The translations under genes were made by a program, and so were the position numbers. A stretch of DNA of 64,000 nucleotides from Prado023 sp963736425 (GTDB taxonomy: Bacteria > Actinomycetota > Actinomycetes > S36-B12 > CAIYMF01). The notes beneath the pieces were generated by a model that was not told the origin of the DNA, searched no databases, and saw only the letters and a list, made by a program, of their open reading frames with translations. The DNA lies in assembly GCA_963736425.1 (NCBI GenBank), contig CAVTOX010000025.1, positions 17,029 to 81,028 on the forward strand, written 5' to 3'. Below, in pieces: positions 61,369-64,000 of the stretch (position 1 is the stretch's first letter; every line of letters begins with the position of its first letter).

Positions 61369-62668
61369 CCGGGGCCCCCGATTGGGACATCCGGTGCACT
61401 GCGGCCAGCATGCCCTTGAGGAACACCGAGCGCAGCGGCTCGACCGCCCGGGTGGCCGCGGCCGGGGGGTTCTCGGCCAGGATCGCCAGCGCCCGGGCCA
61501 GGGCGTGCGGGCCGGCCCCGTCGAGGGTGTCCACGAGCGCCGGCCGAGCGCGCCGCTCGATGGCCATGGTGACCATCCGGTCGAAGGTGTTCTCCGGGGT
61601 GAGACCCGGGCCTCCCGGGGCACCATCGAGTGGGCGCCCCAGTTGCACCGCTCGTCACACACCCGGCAGCCCAGGCACTTCAGCGGGTCGACGATCGCCC
61701 AGTTCACGCGCAGCCCTTTGCCCTGGTTGTTCACCATCGTGATGGCGTCGGCCGGGCAGGCGTGGAAGCACTTCTTGCAGCCGCGGCACTTGTCCAGGTT
61801 GAACGTGCGCCACCCAGTTCGAGGACACGATGGAGCCGGTGATCCCGTGCCGGCGGATCGACTGCATCATCGCGCAGCAGCACCCGCAGCAGTTGCACAT
61901 GTAGGTGACGCCGTGCTTGACGTTGTCCGCGGTCTGCGCCAGGCCGGCCGATTTGGCCAGCTGGGAGGATCTCGAGTCCCTCGTCGTTGCTGATCGGCTT
62001 CGGCCAGGCCCCGACCGGACCATCACGTCGGCGGCACCGCCGAACGTCAGGCAGGTGCGGGTGGGCTGCCACAGCCCTGCCCGATCAGCGCGGTGTGTGC
62101 GTGGCGGCAGGGGCACAGCGAGACGGCGACGCTGCGTGCCTCTCGGCGACGATGTGGGGTGGCTCGCTCCCAGTCCAGGACCTCGACCGTGGGCTGCTCG
62201 GGCAGCGCCTCCTCGCGGACCAGCGAGCGGCCGATCTGGGTGCTGCCCGCGAACACCGACCGGGCGAACGTGTCGTCGTCGGTCGATGTGAGTGGTGGAA
62301 CAGGTGCCGCCAGCCTCCATGGGCGCGTCCTCGCGAACCCGCATGAAGGTGTACTCGAAGAAGCCGATCACCACCGGGGCCAGGATGATCCTGCGCTCGC
62401 CGTGGTGCTCGAGGTCAACCACCAACCCCTTGGCTGCCATCCGGTCGACCATCGGCTCGACTCGTCCAGCGGATACCGTCCGCCGGGACAGCGTCGGCAT
62501 CGAGCACAGGGTGGGCATCTTGGCGGCCAGCTCGGCCTCCTGCTCGGTGAAGAGCAGGCGCAGGATCTGCTGGAAGACCGGGGAGTCCGGCGCCCCGGTG
62601 GGCATCCGGTCCAGCCGCTGCTGCAGGCGGTGGTAGGCGAGGTCGGGGTCGGCGAGCGTGTGTCTCAT
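61355..62668 (-). pseudogene. Two-[4Fe-4S] ferredoxin-type protein with winged-helix start, many frame breaks
   Basis: ATG 62668 with GGAGG. N-terminus MRHTLADPDLAYHRLQQRLD, LFTEQEAELAAKMPTLCSMP and VVDLEHHGERRIILAPVVIG form a winged-helix lead. Frames then supply VFAGSTQIGRSLVREEALPE, EARSVAVSLCPCRHAHTALI, MCNCCGCCCAMMQSIRRHG, CRGCKKCFHACPADAI, CLGCRVCDERCNWGAHSMVP and a helical tail FDRMVTMAIERRARPALVDT. Cysteines for two 4Fe-4S clusters plus the CNCCGCC block are all present. At least five breaks. Electron carrier probably paired with the OYE/SDR genes. Convergent with SDR. Confidence 0.65.
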
Positions 62669-62917
62669 CGGAGGACCTCCCGAAGGTGGGTTACCCCCAT
62701 TCAACTCCCACCCCGGCGCGGGCCAAGGGCCGAAAGTCATGATGCGGGCTTGCCCGCACGGTGTCCGCTGTCGCGCTGGCAGGCCTCCTCGGCCTGGCCT
62801 GCTGCACCGGTAACCCCGAGGTTGGGCATCGGGGGGGCGGGGAACCGTGTGTCCTGCGCCTCTGGTCGGGCAGCCGGGGCGGTGAGACGGTTGCGGTAGG
62901 GAGCGCGACGAGAGGCG

Positions 62918-63349
62918 ATGGTCGTGACCACAATCGGGTGGGTGGTGGCTGCGGTGGGGGTGGCGGTGCTGGTGATGGTCGCCGGATGTGGTGGCGGCGA
63001 GGAGGGCGCACTCGTGGAGCCAACGTTCCCCAGCGCTGCACAAGGACAAGGGCGCCCGCGGAGGTACTCTCCCGGTGTTGTGAGGCCCCCGGATGACAGG
63101 CGGCGAGCCGAGGCGCAGGCCCCGTGCCGAGGCCGGCCTGGGCAGACTCAAGGTCGTTCTCTCCCGGAGGCCTCGGGTGACCACACACCAGCCGATCCCG
63201 GCGCGCAGCCGAAGGGGGTGCGCGTCGAGCGCATGGCCTTCTTCGCCGACCTCGCGGCGATGGGCGCCGAGGTCTGGGCAGATTCTCGGTCGGCGAGTGC
63301 CCATAGCCCGGTCGCCTGCAGCATGCCACGCCCCGGTCACCGGGCGTAG
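62918..63349 (+). CDS. Possible small membrane-anchored protein
   Basis: ATG 62918: TTIGWVVAAVGVAVLVMVAG then CGGG, a signal-like helix with a lipobox-like end, followed by EEGALVEPTFPSAAQG. Beyond about residue 45 the frame is Arg/Pro-rich and probably non-coding or shifted. Low confidence; the surrounding 62669-63353 has no better candidate. Confidence 0.3.
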   Translation: MVVTTIGWVVAAVGVAVLVMVAGCGGGEEGALVEPTFPSAAQGQGRPRRYSPGVVRPPDDRRRAEAQAPCRGRPGQTQGRSLPEASGDHTPADPGAQPKGVRVERMAFFADLAAMGAEVWADSRSASAHSPVACSMPRPGHRA

Positions 63350-63353
63350 CGTC

Positions 63354-63820
63354 ATGGGTCGTGGGCCACATGTCCGGATGCGACGGATCGCCCGACCGGT
63401 CGAGGAGGTGTTTCAGGCGGTCGTCGAACCGCCCCGTCCTGGAACCCGGCGATGCGGTCGGCGACGATGCTCACCTCGCCACCGCTCGGTGCCGGCAGTC
63501 GCTACAAGGTGGTCATGGACCTCGGTCGCGGCGGTATGCCGATGCAGGTCGAGTACACGGCGTTCGACCCGCCCAACCGGCTAGCGTCGCGCACGGCGAG
63601 CCCGATGATGGCGACCACCGGCGAGGTCAGGTGCACGCCCGATGGCGACGGCACGGTGCTCGCGTGGGACTGGCAGTACCGGCTCAAGGGTGCCCTGCGG
63701 GTCGGTGGGCCGGTGTTCGCGCTGTTCGCCGGGCGGTGGGAGCGGCGCAACTGGCTCCGGCTGCGCGACCTGCTCGAGGGGCGCGCCCCTGGCCCGGATG
63801 CGACGACAAGGAGGCGGTGA
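63354..63820 (+). pseudogene. SRPBCC-family protein, one frame break
   Basis: ATG 63354. RIARPVEEVFQAVVEP is the START/SRPBCC opening strand; frame is lost at about 63430 and resumes by about 63470 as GAGSRYKVVMDLGRGGMPMQ, VEYTAFDPPNRLASRT, TGEVRCTPDGDGTVLAWDWQ and GRWERRNWLRLRDLLEG, stop 63818. Single-domain ligand-binding fold of about 155 aa. Indel or decay. Confidence 0.65.
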
Positions 63821-63912
63821 TGGACGTGGCGCGAGTGGTGCGGCCGCGACCGGGCGCGATGATGCGGGTCGAGGCGTGGGATGCGGCCAACGACAGCGGG
63901 TGCGGGGAGTGA
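63820..63912 (+). CDS. Short coupled ORF, 30 aa
   Basis: ATG 63820 overlaps the SRPBCC stop (TGATG) and reads DVARVVRPRPGAMMRVEAWD, AANDSGCGE, stop. No homology recognised; it may be a relic or translational coupler ahead of the ABC gene. Confidence 0.25.
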   Translation: MDVARVVRPRPGAMMRVEAWDAANDSGCGE

Positions 63913-63931
63913 CCCCCGGCGGTCGAGCAGG

Positions 63932-64000
63932 ATGACCGGGCAGAGCGCGGCCGAAGCGCCGGTCCTCGAGGTCACCGGGCTGGCCAAGCGGTATGGGGAC
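63932..64000 (+). CDS. ABC transporter ATP-binding protein, N-terminus only
   Basis: ATG 63932: TGQSAAEAPVLEVTGLAKRY then GD at the window edge. LEVTGLAKRYGD is the standard first strand and A-loop (Tyr) of ABC ATPases. The rest lies beyond the window. Confidence 0.75.
   Translation, partial: MTGQSAAEAPVLEVTGLAKRYGD

Noticed and set aside
1..64000. rRNA, tRNA genes and CRISPR arrays
   Set aside because: No TTCGA-loop/cloverleaf candidates, rRNA signatures or regularly spaced repeats were seen by eye.

Overview
High-GC (about 70 percent) DNA with GTG starts, leaderless-looking promoters, an OtsB1-type HAD/GH65 protein, a LapA-like protein, AbiE and RES/Xre modules and an IS110 element points to an actinobacterium (Actinomycetota). 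No rRNA, tRNA or CRISPR was seen, so I cannot place it more finely. The window looks like an accessory, stress and defence region. About 20 frame breaks or in-frame stops interrupt otherwise recognisable genes, many at G/C runs. Some may be consensus indels of a long-read assembly rather than true decay, so broken genes are described both ways.

Layout. 1-5.2 kb: partial GT4 glycosyltransferase, a frameshifted HAD-GH65 (OtsB1-like) protein and a universal stress protein. 5.5-7.2 kb: two-gene ABC exporter. 7.3-11.3 kb: a small protein behind a good DtxR/IdeR-like box, then a SufR-like Fe-S regulator divergent from DUF2249, hemerythrin, Rieske and cupin genes (probable NO/oxygen/iron stress module), then a LapA-like protein. 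11.4-13.9 kb: SDR, CPBP protease, TMEM175 channel. 14-22 kb: an arsenic/thiol island containing an ArsA relic, ACR3, two mini-thioredoxins, an ArsP-like permease, three ArsR-type regulators (one fused to ArsC), a CoA-disulfide-reductase-rhodanese, a MIP/ArsC deletion scar, full ArsC, and a 26-residue cysteine-pair peptide facing arsR across two ArsR-like operators.

22-31 kb: small membrane and zinc-ribbon proteins, broken secreted hydrolases, a subtilase and a matrixin-like metalloprotease. 31-34 kb: IS110-family transposase and an AbiEi/AbiEii pair. 34-39 kb: small proteins, GNAT, HTH protein and a hendecad coiled-coil protein. 39-52.4 kb: a large uncharacterised locus of four tightly packed minus-strand genes (about 505, 1388, 815 and 1060 aa, the last DUF6603-like) divergent from a decayed amidase-domain gene. 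This is the best candidate for an undescribed system. 52.6-58.6 kb: Xre/RES pair, rhomboid-like protein, two lipoproteins, Zn-ribbon protein, XRE regulator with a truncated nucleotidyltransferase, HTH-MNT/HEPN pair. 59-64 kb: OYE-like flavin enzyme, SDR, two-cluster ferredoxin protein, SRPBCC protein and the start of another ABC ATPase.

A dispersed ~100-bp repeat (five copies plus one half copy, all in the same orientation) occurs in intergenic DNA at 22.5, 30.6, 31.0, 35.7, 56.0 and 58.8 kb.
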